Shown one piece after another: positions 1 to 10,649 of a DNA stretch of 64,000 bases. Origin of the DNA: Torreya grandis (lineage: Eukaryota > Streptophyta > Pinopsida > Cupressales > Taxaceae); the NCBI GenBank assembly GCA_037957365.1, contig JARHVA010003186.1, positions 1,079,001 through 1,143,000 on the forward strand, given 5' to 3'. Positions within the stretch are counted from its first letter, which is position 1, and the number at the start of each line of letters is the position of its first letter. A program made the translations under genes and the position numbers. The notes below the pieces were generated by a model. That model ran no database searches. It was not told the DNA's origin and was given only the letters and a program-made list of their open reading frames with translations.

Positions 1-528
1 TTTGATCTAGGTATGCTGCTAATCCTATGCACATTCAACCTATATGTACTGCACTAAGTGTAAAATTGTAAGAGTAGGATCTTTATATAGTTTTACTAGG
101 TTTGCATACTTATTATGAGTCACTTTTTTCTTTACTTGTCTGTATCATATCTTTTGTGTATTCTTTGTTTGATAGTCACTACAGTTCAACCCCTGGATTC
201 AACCCATTCAAATTCAGAAGTGCCACACTTATCCCCACATCCGCACTGTAGACCTTGGTAATTATGCTACTATGTTTTTAGTGTGCACCATAGTTACCAA
301 GTTTGGAAATCTAGATCTGTTCGGGAGGGCAAAAAAATCTGAAATCCCGAATTCTTGAAAAAGATCGGAAAAATCTGATTTGGAATATATATAGATATAA
401 ATGTGAGCATAGTTTTATAAATATGCAAAACTGACAAATACAATGAAAAACATTAATAAAATAATATAAAATGTTAACATTATATCATATTTATGGTTTA
501 TGGGTGTTTTTTTTTCTCAAAAAACTTA

Positions 529-562
<34 letters not shown>

Positions 563-1020
563 GAAAAAAATAAGGCGACGAACTTATCCGGGCCGACCAA
601 AAAATCCGGATCCAGCCGGATTTTGTCCAAATCTGAATGTAATTGTGTAACTATGGTTTGTTCACATGTTATCAACCATATTATCCCTGTATTAACTATA
701 GCCTTAGATGCAAATGCTCAAGAAGCCTACATTAAATCTAGAAAAATCCATTTCTGAAATCAACAACATTAATCCAAGGAACAAATACATCAGTTAGCAC
801 AACAATGAATAAAATAGAGTGCATTCTCCTTGCTTACAGTAATTTTTGGTTAGTTTCTAGGTTTAAACTGACTGTTTATATGCAAACACTCAAGAAACCT
901 ACAATAAATCCAACAAAATACATACTTCAAATCTTCAACCTTAATCCAAGGAACATGTATGGTAGGTTGGTAAAATTGTGAATGCAATAGAGTGAATTGT
1001 CGTTGCTTACAACATTTTTT
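1..1020. other. AT-rich DNA without a recognisable gene
   Basis: This stretch is AT-rich and holds only short reading frames without recognisable domains. It contains an AT dinucleotide tract at 532-559. Two related short segments, around 661-760 and 870-960, share phrases such as agaaacctac and ccaaggaac, which suggests a weak internal repeat. I see no coding, RNA or mobile-element signature. It ends at the TTTTT direct repeat bordering the LTR element that starts at 1021. Confidence 0.6.
532..559. repeat. (AT)n microsatellite
   Basis: Fourteen uninterrupted AT dinucleotides sit in AT-rich flanking DNA. No function is implied. Confidence 0.95.
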
Positions 1021-1475
1021 TGAAATATCCCACTCAAGCTAAATATTGAATTCTGAAATTTTTATTTTAACTCGATTGCCTCTTGAATTCGGAAAATAAT
1101 GGTTGATTACCAACAAAACCTGATTTTCTGATTTCCTGTAAATACCCCGTTGATTGCTCAATTGTAATCTCTATGCGGAATTATCTCTGTGGATTTGAGG
1201 GTTTTCATCCCCAAGTCCATTCATCAGGGGAGGTTTCGTCCTTTGGTTTGGCTACAAAGAGGGTTTTCGTCCTTATATAGAAGTAGAAGAAATCCAAGAT
1301 TCGTTCGTTAATTTGATAAGTGAATAATCAACAATGAATGGAAATCATTGCCCCTCTTGTCCTTTTAATAATTACCTTTTCCACCTTAAAAATCAATGCT
1401 TTAACTTCTAATTTGAAGTTGACATGCTTTTATTTTAATAAAGTCATCTTTATCATTGGTTTTGGCCCAATTAAT
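1021..1475 (-). repeat. 3' LTR of G1, lacking its U3 start
   Basis: This copy aligns with 2145-2600 of the 5' LTR. The first roughly 165 bases of the LTR in the minus orientation, including TGTAATGTCCCC, are missing, and the internal reading frame abuts the break. No polypurine tract is visible at the junction. Confidence 0.7.
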
Positions 1476-1480
1476 AATCA

Positions 1481-2107
1481 TTAATCCTTTTTAAATTCTT
1501 GAAAAACAACAATTGATTGTTCTGGCATACCTTTTTGTGGTTTCCATGCATGGACCAAACTTTGTTGATATTGAATGCTTTGTTGTTGTAGCTGCTGATC
1601 TGTGGCTTGCAGTTGGGATATTCGAACCATTTGTGACTTGCTAACTGTTATGAACTTTGAATTTTTGTTAAATAGTTCATGCCTCTTTGCTTGGGAGTAT
1701 AACGGGGTTTTACTGATTTGGAGAGAGGTTTCTTTGATACCCCTAGAAATTACTAGAATATCTTTTACAATTTTGCATTCAACAAGTGATATTTGTTCCT
1801 CCTTGACTTCATTAAGATAAACTCTTTGGTGACAGTCCATTTTAGAAGTCCATGAAATATCTTTTTCTGATAAAATATTCTTACCTTCAACTTGCATGTG
1901 GAGTTCCCTTTACTCCTCAGTAGGGTTTTGAGGTTTAGAACTTGAATCTCTCTTCCTTTTATCTGACCACACTTCCTCATAGTGTCCTTTTCCATTCCGT
2001 GACTCCGACTCCATAAAGTTTGTAAAAGAGATTTTTGTTCGAATCTCTGTCGAAAGAGTTTTGTATAAATCACAATTGGGCATAATATCCTTATGTAGTG
2101 ACCCCAT
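1481..2107 (-). pseudogene. Unidentified reading frame in the gag position of G1
   Basis: A minus-strand frame begins with ATG at 2107, 24 bases after the primer-binding site. It runs about 209 codons to 1481 with a single in-frame TAA near 1910. The product is hydrophilic, with a basic stretch (SDKRKRDSSSK) and a Gln-rich C-terminal part (QQLQQQSIQYQQ). It has no zinc knuckle, retropepsin or RT motif, and I do not recognise the family. It could be a degenerate gag or a captured host sequence, as in the related elements C and F. The frame stops where similarity to the 3' LTR begins. Confidence 0.45.
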
Positions 2108-2130
2108 GGTTCACAGATTGGCAAGAAAAT

Positions 2131-2143
2131 GGCTCTGATACCA
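2131..2143 (-). other. Primer-binding site of G1 (initiator-Met tRNA type)
   Basis: The minus strand reads TGGTATCAGAGCC immediately inside the 5' LTR. This is the standard plant initiator-Met tRNA-complementary primer site for reverse transcription, and it fixes the element's orientation. Confidence 0.85.
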
Positions 2144-2144
2144 T

Positions 2145-2766
2145 TGAAATATCCCACTCAAGCTAAATTTTGAATTCATAATTTTTTATTTTAACCCGAA
2201 TTTTGAAAATAATGGTTGATTACCAACAAACCCTGATTTCCTAACTCCTTGTAATTAACCTATTGATTGCTCAATTGTAATACTTGTGCGGAATTATCTC
2301 TACGGATTTGAGGGTTTTCATCCCCAAGTCCATTCCCTAGGAGGGGTTTTGTCCTCTAGTTTGGCTACAAAGAGGTTGTTGTCCTCATGTAGAAATAGAA
2401 GGAATCCAAGATTCGTTTGTTAATTTGATAAGTGAATAATCAATAATGAATGGAAATCACCGCCCCTCTTGTCCTTTTAATAATTACTTTTTGCACCCTA
2501 AAAAACAATGCTTTAACTTCTATTTTGAAGTTGACACGCTTTTATTTATCATTGCTTTGGGCCCAATTAATAATCTTTATTTTATGGCTTACTTTAATAA
2601 TAATGATTAAGTGTCCTTTTTATGTTATTAAATAAAGCGACATTGAAGACAACTTAAAACATTATTATCAAATTATTTCCCTTTTTCTACCCCTTTTGCC
2701 TATGGAAAATAATGGATAGGCTAAGGGTCTCCCGATTTTATTTAATTCGAAAAAGGGGACATTACA
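2145..2766 (-). repeat. 5' LTR of element G1
   Basis: This LTR reads on the minus strand. It starts TGTAATGTCCCC at 2766 and ends in GGGATATTTCA at 2145, followed after one base by the primer-binding site. It contains two copies of a gagggttttc-atcc/gtcc type motif near 2310-2380. It matches the 3' LTR at 1021-1475 with scattered substitutions and small gaps, so the insertion is not recent. Confidence 0.8.
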
Positions 2767-2771
2767 TTTTT

Positions 2772-4343
2772 GGTCAGTTTTTCGGCTTAAACAAGCCATT
2801 GACCACCATCTGTTTTATTATGTGCTATCACATCAGAAATACAGTAGACTTCCTAGCCGATGCCATTCAGTTTTACAGCAGTTAGGAAATACAAAGTACT
2901 ATTCCATTGCTTCATACTGAAGTTACTAGAGGCTGCAATGTTCTATACTAGGCCAAACTGTTCTGAATTAGAGGGAGTTTCTCTAGAGACCAAGCGAAAT
3001 AACTGTAACACACAATTAATGAGGAATGAAAATCCTAATGATGAATAATGGTCGATTGCTAATGTAATCACTATCATATATGCATTTGTATGAACTAATA
3101 TGGCTTCTATATATTCAACTTTATTCTCTTGCCATCCTTCATCTAGGTGGACAGACCTCCTCTTAACAGGCCTTCCTTAGGGGGCTGTTTTTAGACACCC
3201 CTTTACTGGTAGTATCTTAACAGGCTGTACTTCACAGCACCATTGATTGAATTTGGGTCAATTGTGGGCACAATATAATTTAATTTGTTCCCTTTCTTTC
3301 TTGCCCAGGTTAATCCTCAAAGGGATCTTGGCTGTTCTATACTAGTATCAAGGGAAGATGATATCATTCTTCATGGGCAGTTTTACATCATGTTGGTTTT
3401 TAGAGCATGTGCACACATAAGAAACACACCATTGGAGAGGTTATATAATTATATAAATGCTGCAGCATGAATGTCGTGAGATTGGCCTGAGATAGGCTTC
3501 CCTTGTATATTGCATTCTCTCAAATGCAATATGTATCTTGCACAATTTGTATCTCCCAAAATGGCTATATGGCTATCTACCTAACCTCTAACTACATGAT
3601 TAATGTGACATTGGTGACACAGTTTTTAACCGTCAGCACTAACCATTGACTTTAATGGCGCTCATATTACATACCATTAATACATCACCGTTAGACTATT
3701 ATTTTAGTGTTATACTCAAATCCCCCCTCATTACGAAAGTATTAATACATTATACAAGCATAGGGTATTTTTCAAAATTTATTTATAACAAAATGACACA
3801 AAGACCACAAATTGGAACCCCCCTTAATATGAAATAATTAATACATTTTACAAGCAAAGGGTAATTTTCAAAATTTATTTATAACAAAATGACAAAAATC
3901 ACAAATTGTTTCATCCCATCTACCGAAACACTTGGGTAATCAGCCATGGTTTAATGGTTATCTAGAAAGATGATCTGGGTACATGCTTATATCTTCATTT
4001 ATTACACTATGGGCATCACCTAAGGTGCTTATGATTTGCCCATATATATGTATATATATATATATTTTAGGTAATTATTGATTTTTTGAGTTAAATTGTA
4101 ATGTATAATATTTTTGTTTGTTATGTACATTGTTTTTACATTTAGTTAATTATTTTTGTTTTGAATAGTTCTTTGTAATATATGTCTGTAAATTTTTAGA
4201 GAATCTGGCCATATACTTAAAATATATATTTTGTTTTAATTGCAAAGTAGAAGAATTATATAAGACAATTAGTTTTTATTTTACAAATTGTTGATAAACA
4301 AATGACATTACTTACAATTTCATTTAATTTTTTTGTTTTAAAT
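2772..4343. other. Region without a recognisable gene
   Basis: Only reading frames of about 60 codons occur here, none with a recognisable domain. A roughly 96-bp tandem duplication lies at 3722-3908 and a short AT/TA tract around 4040-4064. I cannot assign the rest. Confidence 0.5.
3722..3908. repeat. 96-bp tandem duplication
   Basis: Two adjacent copies share ttcaaaatttatttataac and neighbouring sequence. Equivalent points are 96 bp apart (attaatacat at 3741 and 3837). The copies differ by substitutions. Confidence 0.75.
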
Positions 4344-4348
4344 GTAAC

Positions 4349-6416
4349 TGTTGAACCTAGCTTGCGTAGATAGTCTTCATACTTACATAGTATCGAGTCC
4401 CGTAGAAGTGAGCTCGCACGCGTGTCTCCCATAAGCGCCAAAGCTGGTAGTCGGCGCGGTTCCACACCTTGGTCAAGTATCCATGTGCGATTATGCACAT
4501 GCTTCATTGTGCGCCCCACGCAAATATTTCTACACTCTTGTGTAAAATGCAGAACTATAGGTGCATGTAGGTCATGTGCACAATGTTCCAGGTTTTCAGA
4601 CAGTGGCGAGCAAGAAGTGCGCAAAACATATATTCTGGTTTCAAGTGTGTTTGAGATCTTCATTCTGTCCGCGTGCTTCTGATCGCAACAGTTAGCATCT
4701 ACGATCCCATCACTTGCAGGTTGTGCACCTACCTCTGTGCAGATCAACTCTCGAGAACATCCTATTGCATAGACTCTAGTGCGCTCTCTTCGTGTATAAT
4801 GCAACCAAGTAATAAAGCGTGTGTAGGTCAAGGTGCGAGGTGAGTGCGCACTTAAATGCATAAATTCAAGAATGCGGAGATCAATCATCCTACAAAGACT
4901 AAAGAAGACTTGTGCCTTCTTCCCATGCAAGCTCTTTGCGTGCAACTGCGCCACTTGCACATAATCCAACAAAGTCCTGAGTGCCCACTGTTTAGTGCAC
5001 AAATAATTCCTAAGGGCATGGGGCGCAGATTTTCATTGCGCATGCAAGATGACATGACAAAATCTAAAAGGACCTACGCAACTCCTATGTTAGCAAGTAA
5101 GCCCAAATGGATCGACAGGTGGCAGCCAAGTACGGGAAGTAATTGTGGGCAGTTTGGTGTTGAAGTTGCGTTAAGGCAAAGGCGACTGTCAGATGGCAGA
5201 GCATGGCCACACGGCTCCCATGGCCACTTAAGCGTCCTTCATTCCCAGACGCGCATGTGGATCCACAAGAATCCTTTCAACCACTTCCAGATTCAAATTG
5301 TCAGATAAATTTTTTAGAAGGATGGCTCTTAGTGACTTTTGCGCGGTGATGCACACGTGGATCTAGAGCCCCGAGCGCCAACATCTTAATTCAAGTTTCT
5401 ATCTGCCACCCCAAGTGGCAAATTTCTTGCATAAGAGTTTGCTTGACCCTATAAAATCCCATATTTTTATTGTATAAACAACCCTCTCCTTGGTATAGCA
5501 AAGCTCTACCCATTGGAGCTCGTAATATTGGCTTAGGCCTTGAAATTAATGTGAACCGGACTACTTTCCCTTCATGCTCTGTGTTTTGTGTGCACTTAAG
5601 GTTGTTGATCTTTGTCTATGGATGTTCGTCCCTTTCATTGTTGTCCTCCCTTCGCACCTCTGCACGGAATTGGGATTCTTTGCAAGTCACACTATGCATT
5701 CATGGGTTTGTGTAGGTGCTGGTTGTGGGCCATTTGTCGTCCCTCTCAATGTTGCGTTGTGTTCCCTTACCTCTGTGCAAAACAGTCATGTAGTGAATAC
5801 CCGATTTGAAGGTTGTGCGATCAGTCCCCTTATCTTTATTGTGTCGCAAGCGGGTGAAGTGCTCGCTTTACTCTTGGTACATCACCACATTTCTCTTTCA
5901 ACAAATCTCTTACCTTCTCCCTCCCTTTTCCCTCAAAAGATTTAGGTTTGGCACTAGCCGTAAATTTCATTTTGCTCTTAAAGGTCTACGCGCAGGGCCT
6001 AAACCCAAGTACTCGCTCTTATAGGCAAGTGGGTGAGGTGCTCGCTCTACTCTTGGTGCATCACCACATTTCTCTTTTAGCAAATCTTTTACCTTCTCCC
6101 TCCCTTTTTGCTCAAAAGATTTAGGTTTAGCATTAGCCGTAGATTTCATTTCGCTCTTATAGGTTTGCGCGCTGGTCCTAAACCAGGTGCACATAGATTA
6201 GAAGGAAGCCGGCCTACTCCGGAGGTTTGTCCCAAGGAGCGCAAGAGTCCCAGAGCTTGGGGACATTCCCATTGTTGCGACGAGACAACGGATGTTCTGT
6301 GCGCGTAGGTGAGTTTAATACTTCCGCGCCCTGGGCCAAGTGCTCGCGTCCCACGCCCACCAGGAAATGCTCCCGTGCAGGGGACCATCCACAGGTGCAT
6401 GTTTCAACTAACAACA
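4349..6416 (+). repeat. 5' LTR of gypsy element A
   Basis: This 2068-bp LTR runs from TGTTGAACC to ...ACAACA. It matches 12883-14571 plus 18334-18638 throughout with frequent substitutions, which indicates an old insertion. A TATA-like ctataaaatccc lies near 5449, a plausible promoter. Two degenerate copies of a gtgctcgctttactcttgg segment occur near 5860 and 6040, an internal tandem repeat. The 248-codon minus-strand frame at 4256-5002 is antisense noise within this LTR. Confidence 0.9.
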
Positions 6417-6420
6417 ATTT

Positions 6421-6440
6421 TTGGCACACTTAGTGGGACC
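6421..6440 (+). other. Primer-binding site of element A
   Basis: The sequence ttggcacacttagtgggacc follows the LTR end by four bases. Element B has the comparable ttggcaatgctcggtgggac in the same position. This matches the TGGC...GGGA layout of many plant gypsy primer sites. I cannot name the tRNA with certainty. Confidence 0.7.
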
Positions 6441-6884
6441 AATGCAAAGATTCAACTAAGAGCTCGGTGCTATTCTTAGTCAACAGTGTTGAGGATACTC
6501 TACAGAGCACCTAGCGAATCCAAACATCTTTGGTTTGCGAAAGATTAACCTTTCATCTATATGCCAAGACAACTGAGATCGTCTTCAAGAGGTAGTGATT
6601 TCCATTTCATTGAGTTGATTGCACCCTTTAGAAGAAAAGTTAGAGTATCCTTGTCTTTTCAATTAGGGGAACTAGTGATTCAAGTCGAGCTTCTGTAAGA
6701 GCTTAGTCTATCCCTCCTTTTGGTAGATTTCCCCAACGTAGAAGAGGATTATTCCCTATTCCCTTCATGGTTGCACAGAGGAACTAGTTCTTTGTGCCCT
6801 TCAATGGGGGTAGCCCTTTGGTTCTAGCCTAGTATGACGACATCCAGCCGCAACCCTCAAAAGCTTGTCCTATTTTACTAGTGA

Positions 6885-8040
6885 GAACGCAACCTCTCCT
6901 ATAGAACACATTCAAGATGTTGCGAATATATGCTCAGTTCACCACGTCATGAAAGATAATGTAGCGGTTAGGGTACTTGCCTCTTCCTTGAAAAGGAAGG
7001 CTCTCTAATGGTACAGAGGTTTGAGGCCAAATTTTATTAACAACTGGGATGAGCTAGGAGAGCGGCTATGCATGCAGTTTGAAGACATACATGACCACTA
7101 GTCCTTGATAGAGCAGCTCACCACCATTAAGAGAGCCCCGCATGAACTGATGGTTGATTTCAATTTCAGATTCCAAAGGCTTTGGGACAGAGTACCACCC
7201 GTATGTAAGCCATCTACAAACACTGCATTCTTGTATTATTTGAAGGCCCTCAATAGTGATGCAGCTGTAATGGTCCAATGCATGGGAGGAATAGTGCTTC
7301 CCGATGCATATAAGGTTGCTGTGTACGTAGAGAATTGTTTGATTCAGGTTGGAAGGATTGCACACATACCCTCTATGCCCTTGTTTCCTGAGCCCCCATC
7401 GACAAGTCAACTTGCCTTGCCTCTTATTTCGACCCTAGCACCCCTCCCTATTGCAACTAGCTCCTCTACTCCATCGGCTGCACCTTCGAGCAAGCTACAC
7501 GAAGTCAAATCATTATTACAGAGCTTTGGAAATGAGCTAGTGGCATTCAAAAGATAGCAAGCGCAACATTCCAAGCGTTATCAACCTTTCAACCAGCCAT
7601 ATCAATGTAATAGGCCTCCCTATCAAGGTGGCGCGCAGATTCAGATGCAACTTCCATATAATAGACCACCCTATGCACAAAACTCCAATGCCATCAGCAC
7701 TTCAAGAGCCCTCATGTCCATGCATAACAATATGACAAAAGATTACGAATGGTGTGTTTCGTGTAATTAGCCTCCTAATCAGGCCGCCTGCGTGAATGGA
7801 ACTTTGAATCAAGTGCTCATGGTACAGAATGTGTCGCAGCCTCAAGCGCAACCGAATGTCGCAATTCTGAAAAGGGAAGAAACTTGAGCGCAAGCAATTG
7901 AGCAAAATGAATCCACTCTTGTGAACTGGTAGGAAGACGACTTCGCTCATGTAAATCAAAGTGAGATGCCAAATGTGGGAAGCAACCCAATTGCTTTTAA
8001 CACAAGGTTTAGAAAGAGAGCAATGTTGGAGGAATCTTCT
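6885..8040 (+). pseudogene. gag of gypsy element A, disrupted
   Basis: The translated region resembles a retrotransposon gag: a WYRGL-like motif near 7010, then EQLTTIKRAPHELM and a helical segment ending with a Pro-rich linker (about 7105-7557). Element B has the parallel phrase EQLTTIKRAPHEVM. A stop interrupts the frame just before WYRGL, and others lie at about 7099, 7555 and 7768. The following stretch to about 8040 is rich in Gln, Asn, Pro and Tyr, typical of gag C-terminal tails. A WCVSC motif near 7752 may be the remnant of a zinc knuckle. The product would form the particle that packages element RNA, but this copy cannot encode it. Confidence 0.8.
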
Positions 8041-8199
8041 TCTTCAACGCCTTCAACTCCTGCGCCCCAGGTCTAGCACGTAGATACCCAAGTCTAAATG
8101 CCTGTGCAACCTTTGGTTCGCACGGAGCAGGTTGCACAGAGAGAGAGCCAACCCCAGACTAGCGCGCAGGTGCAAGAAGAGGATACTATTCAAAAATTG

Positions 8200-9005
8200 C
8201 AGACAAAGGGACCCCATATCCCCTTTAACATAGTCGAGCAAATGAAGAAGACAAGCTTGAATGTAAAAATTTGGGACGTTCTTGCTATTCCTTCTCAAAG
8301 GAATTTGCTGCAGGATGCTCTAAAGAATTTCCAAGGATGCAAGTCATTGTAGACTATACTTGTCTCTGCGACCCTGTGTCAACCAAAGGAGGATGAAGCA
8401 CACAAAAGCAGTAATCTGCCTCCATTCTATATTTCTTTGATCACCGGTAAGCATCTAGTACACAATTGCATGATAGACTCAAGTACGAGCAGCTCGGTGA
8501 TGCCAAAGAAGATTGCAGACACGTTGGGTATAGCATACTCTCTTATTTCCAAAGGCGTCTTCCAATTGGATGGCATGACAATTAAGACTATGGGGATCAT
8601 TAAGGATCTGAACCTCACTCTGCTTGCATGTCTGAGTTGTTCCATTGCGCAGGACATCGCGTTCATTAATCTTCCCCCTTACTTCACTATATGCCGTTCT
8701 CGAGCTTTCACAGCCAAGATGGGTGGATACCTATCATCGGATTGGTCACACATGCTACTGTAGACCAGATATGGAACCAAGGTGATCATCAAGGCCGAAC
8801 CTTATCTTTAGAAGTTATGTGGAGCCGTACTCTCCCAACCCAGTTGAAATTAACTATGCAATGTTCGATCAAGAGGAAAACTCAGTACTCTATGAGCCTA
8901 CCACACCCCTTGAAGAGGTCTCAGATGACTTACTTGATGAATGGGCGCGCAAGCATTATGAGTGCGACCCATATGACAATGCAGAAGAGACGGGACTAGG
9001 GACCT
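8200..9005 (+). pseudogene. Retropepsin-type protease region of element A, disrupted
   Basis: The frame around 8437-8763 carries LVHNCMIDSSTSSSVMP, which corresponds to LVHNCLVDSGSSTSIMP in element B. It is an aspartic protease active-site region in which DSGS has become DSST, so the glycine is lost. An upstream conserved block (PFNIVEQMKKTSLNVKIWDV) also occurs in B. The frame shifts after 8763 and again near 8819, where an acidic linker ending about 9005 leads toward the RNase H domain. The protease would have processed the polyprotein. Confidence 0.75.
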
Positions 9006-9059
9006 AATGCATTCTTGAAGAAAACCCCGTATTCCCAGATCTCATGAGGGCACAAGGGG

Positions 9060-9583
9060 ATCTCGAAGGTATATGGCAATTATATTTCGATGGTTCCTTT
9101 AGTAAAATTGGCATTGGCGCTGGTGTTGTGTTAGTCTCCCCTCAGAAGAAGAGATACTTCCACGCATTCCGGTTGTAGTTTAGCTGCACAAACAATGTTA
9201 CTGATTACGAGGCGCTGATTCAAGGTCTCCAATTGGTGCAAAAGAAGGGGATCAAATCAGTACAAACATTTGGAGACAACAACTTGGTTGTGAATTAGGT
9301 TCGAGCGCAGAATATGTCCAAGAACAACTTGCTAAAAGCTTACAAGCATAGAGTATGGGATATGATCAAAGGATTTGACGCCTTTAATATTTGTTCCATA
9401 CCAAGGGCGCAGAACGATGATGCCGACAAGATCACAACCATAGGTGTGCAGTATGATGTTCTGCGTGATGTAAGGAAAGAGTCCAAACAACTTGTAAAGC
9501 TCGTGGTTAGACTGACAGTGCCAAATAACGCAAACAACTGGCAGGTGTTCGAGAGTGATGAACAGATCGTCGACTTCTTGTAG
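9060..9583 (+). pseudogene. RNase H-like domain upstream of RT in element A
   Basis: The translation shows an RNase HI fold signature in order: YFDGS with GAGVVLVSP, then TDYEALIQGLQ, then FGDNNLVVN, then PRAQNDDADK. These supply the four acidic positions expected for catalysis (D, E, D, D). Amber stops lie near 9178 and 9296; at the second, element B keeps the Gln codon CAA. The domain sits between protease and RT, while a separate gypsy-type RNase H follows RT at about 10650-11200. Tat-lineage gypsy elements are known to carry two RNase H domains, usually with the extra one after RT. Confidence 0.85.
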
Positions 9584-9688
9584 GACGAAGCAAAATTCAG
9601 TGCCATGAACCAAGTGCTGATTTAGGTCCAATATGAGGAACAAATTATTCAACTGAAGGGAAACAAGTTGCCTTAGGGATTTGTCACG

Positions 9689-10640
9689 TTGGAAAGCATC
9701 TTCAACTCCCACGACCAGCTCAAAGGTGAGAAACGAAACATGACGGTTAAGGAGGATATCTTTGTGCAGGTGACCATCTTCGATGGCAAGGTCTTGAAGG
9801 CAGGTAAAATATGCTCCCCATCTAAAATCAAAAGACTCATCGAGCTTAGCAGGAGGTATGATGATATCTTCGCATGGAGCTATAAAGACCTCAGGGGCTT
9901 TGATTCAGGCTTAGCTCAACATACCATTGAGCTGGACCCCAACACAAGGCTAGTTAGGGAGAAGCAAAGACCGGTCAATCCTAAACTCAAGCCTTTAATG
10001 AGGAAGGAGCGCTTAAAACTTATCGAAGTTAGTATAATATTTCCAATCAAGCACTCTTCATTGGTGGCCAACCTGGGCCCGGTGCGGAAGAAGAATGGCG
10101 AAATCCGACTGTGCATAGACTTCAGTGATTTGAACAACACGTCCCTCAAGAATCACCACCCCCTCCCCCAAATGGATCAAATCCTACTAACAGTCGCATG
10201 CGCAGAGAGATTCTTGCTGTTAGACAGTCCTTCAGGCTACAATCGGATACTTGTCTAGGAGTGCGATCGCTTTAAGATTGCATTCACTACTAATTGGGGC
10301 ACCTTTGCATATCGTAGGATTGCCTTTCAGACTGACAAATGTAGGAGCAACCTTCCAAAGAGCCATGGATATGGCATTAAAGGGACTTATTAACAAAATC
10401 ATCTTGGTCTACCTTGATGATATAACTGTTTTTTCTAAGCGCACAAAAGATCACTTGGGTCATTTGGAGCAAGTCTTTGAAAGGTGCCGAGAGTTTGGGA
10501 TCTCTCTGAACACAAATAAATGCGTATTTGATGTCCATGAAGGCAGTTTGCTCGGGCACATTGTCTCCAAAGATGGACTCATAATTGATCTAGAGCGAGT
10601 GAAGGCCATCTCGTCCCTCCCTTTCCCAAGTCACTAAAAG
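9689..10640 (+). pseudogene. Reverse transcriptase of element A, disrupted
   Basis: This is the best preserved part of pol. It has HTIELDPNTRLVREKQRPVN, then FPIKHSSLVANLGPVRKKNG and EIRLCIDFSDLNN, then the catalytic VYLDDITVF near 10409, and LGHIVSKDG. The frame is broken at 10256-10258 by TAG and shifts into the 10251 frame. The usual DGYSGYN motif reads SPSGYN. A further stop (taa) follows SLPFPSH at about 10637, where element B continues without a break. The enzyme would copy element RNA into DNA using the primer site at 6421. Confidence 0.92.
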
Positions 10641-10649
10641 ATTCTCCAG

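Larger units (their letters stand above)
1021..2766 (-). mobile_element. Short non-autonomous LTR retrotransposon G1
   Basis: The two ends of this element are direct copies of the same sequence (1021-1475 and 2145-2600), both starting tgaaatatcccactcaagc on the plus strand. Next to the right-hand copy lies ggctctgatacca (2131-2143), the reverse complement of TGGTATCAGAGCC, the usual plant initiator-Met tRNA primer-binding site. The element therefore reads on the minus strand. It is flanked by TTTTT on both sides (1016-1020, 2767-2771), consistent with a 5-bp target duplication, although that motif is low in complexity. The outer ends are imperfect inverted repeats: TGTAATGTCCC against TGAAATATCCC. 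The internal region is only about 650 bp and has no gag, protease, RT or integrase motif, so mobility would have depended on another element. Confidence 0.8.

Noticed and set aside
2131..2143. tRNA-Met gene suggested by the TGGTATCAGAGCC match
   Set aside because: Only the 3' acceptor complement is present, as expected for primer-binding sites. The other three sites (32431, 53216, 59210) likewise lack a cloverleaf.
4256..5002. 248-codon minus-strand frame
   Set aside because: It lies within the 5' LTR of element A, antisense to it. The corresponding 3' LTR region has a related but different antisense frame (13254-13826). No domain is recognisable.
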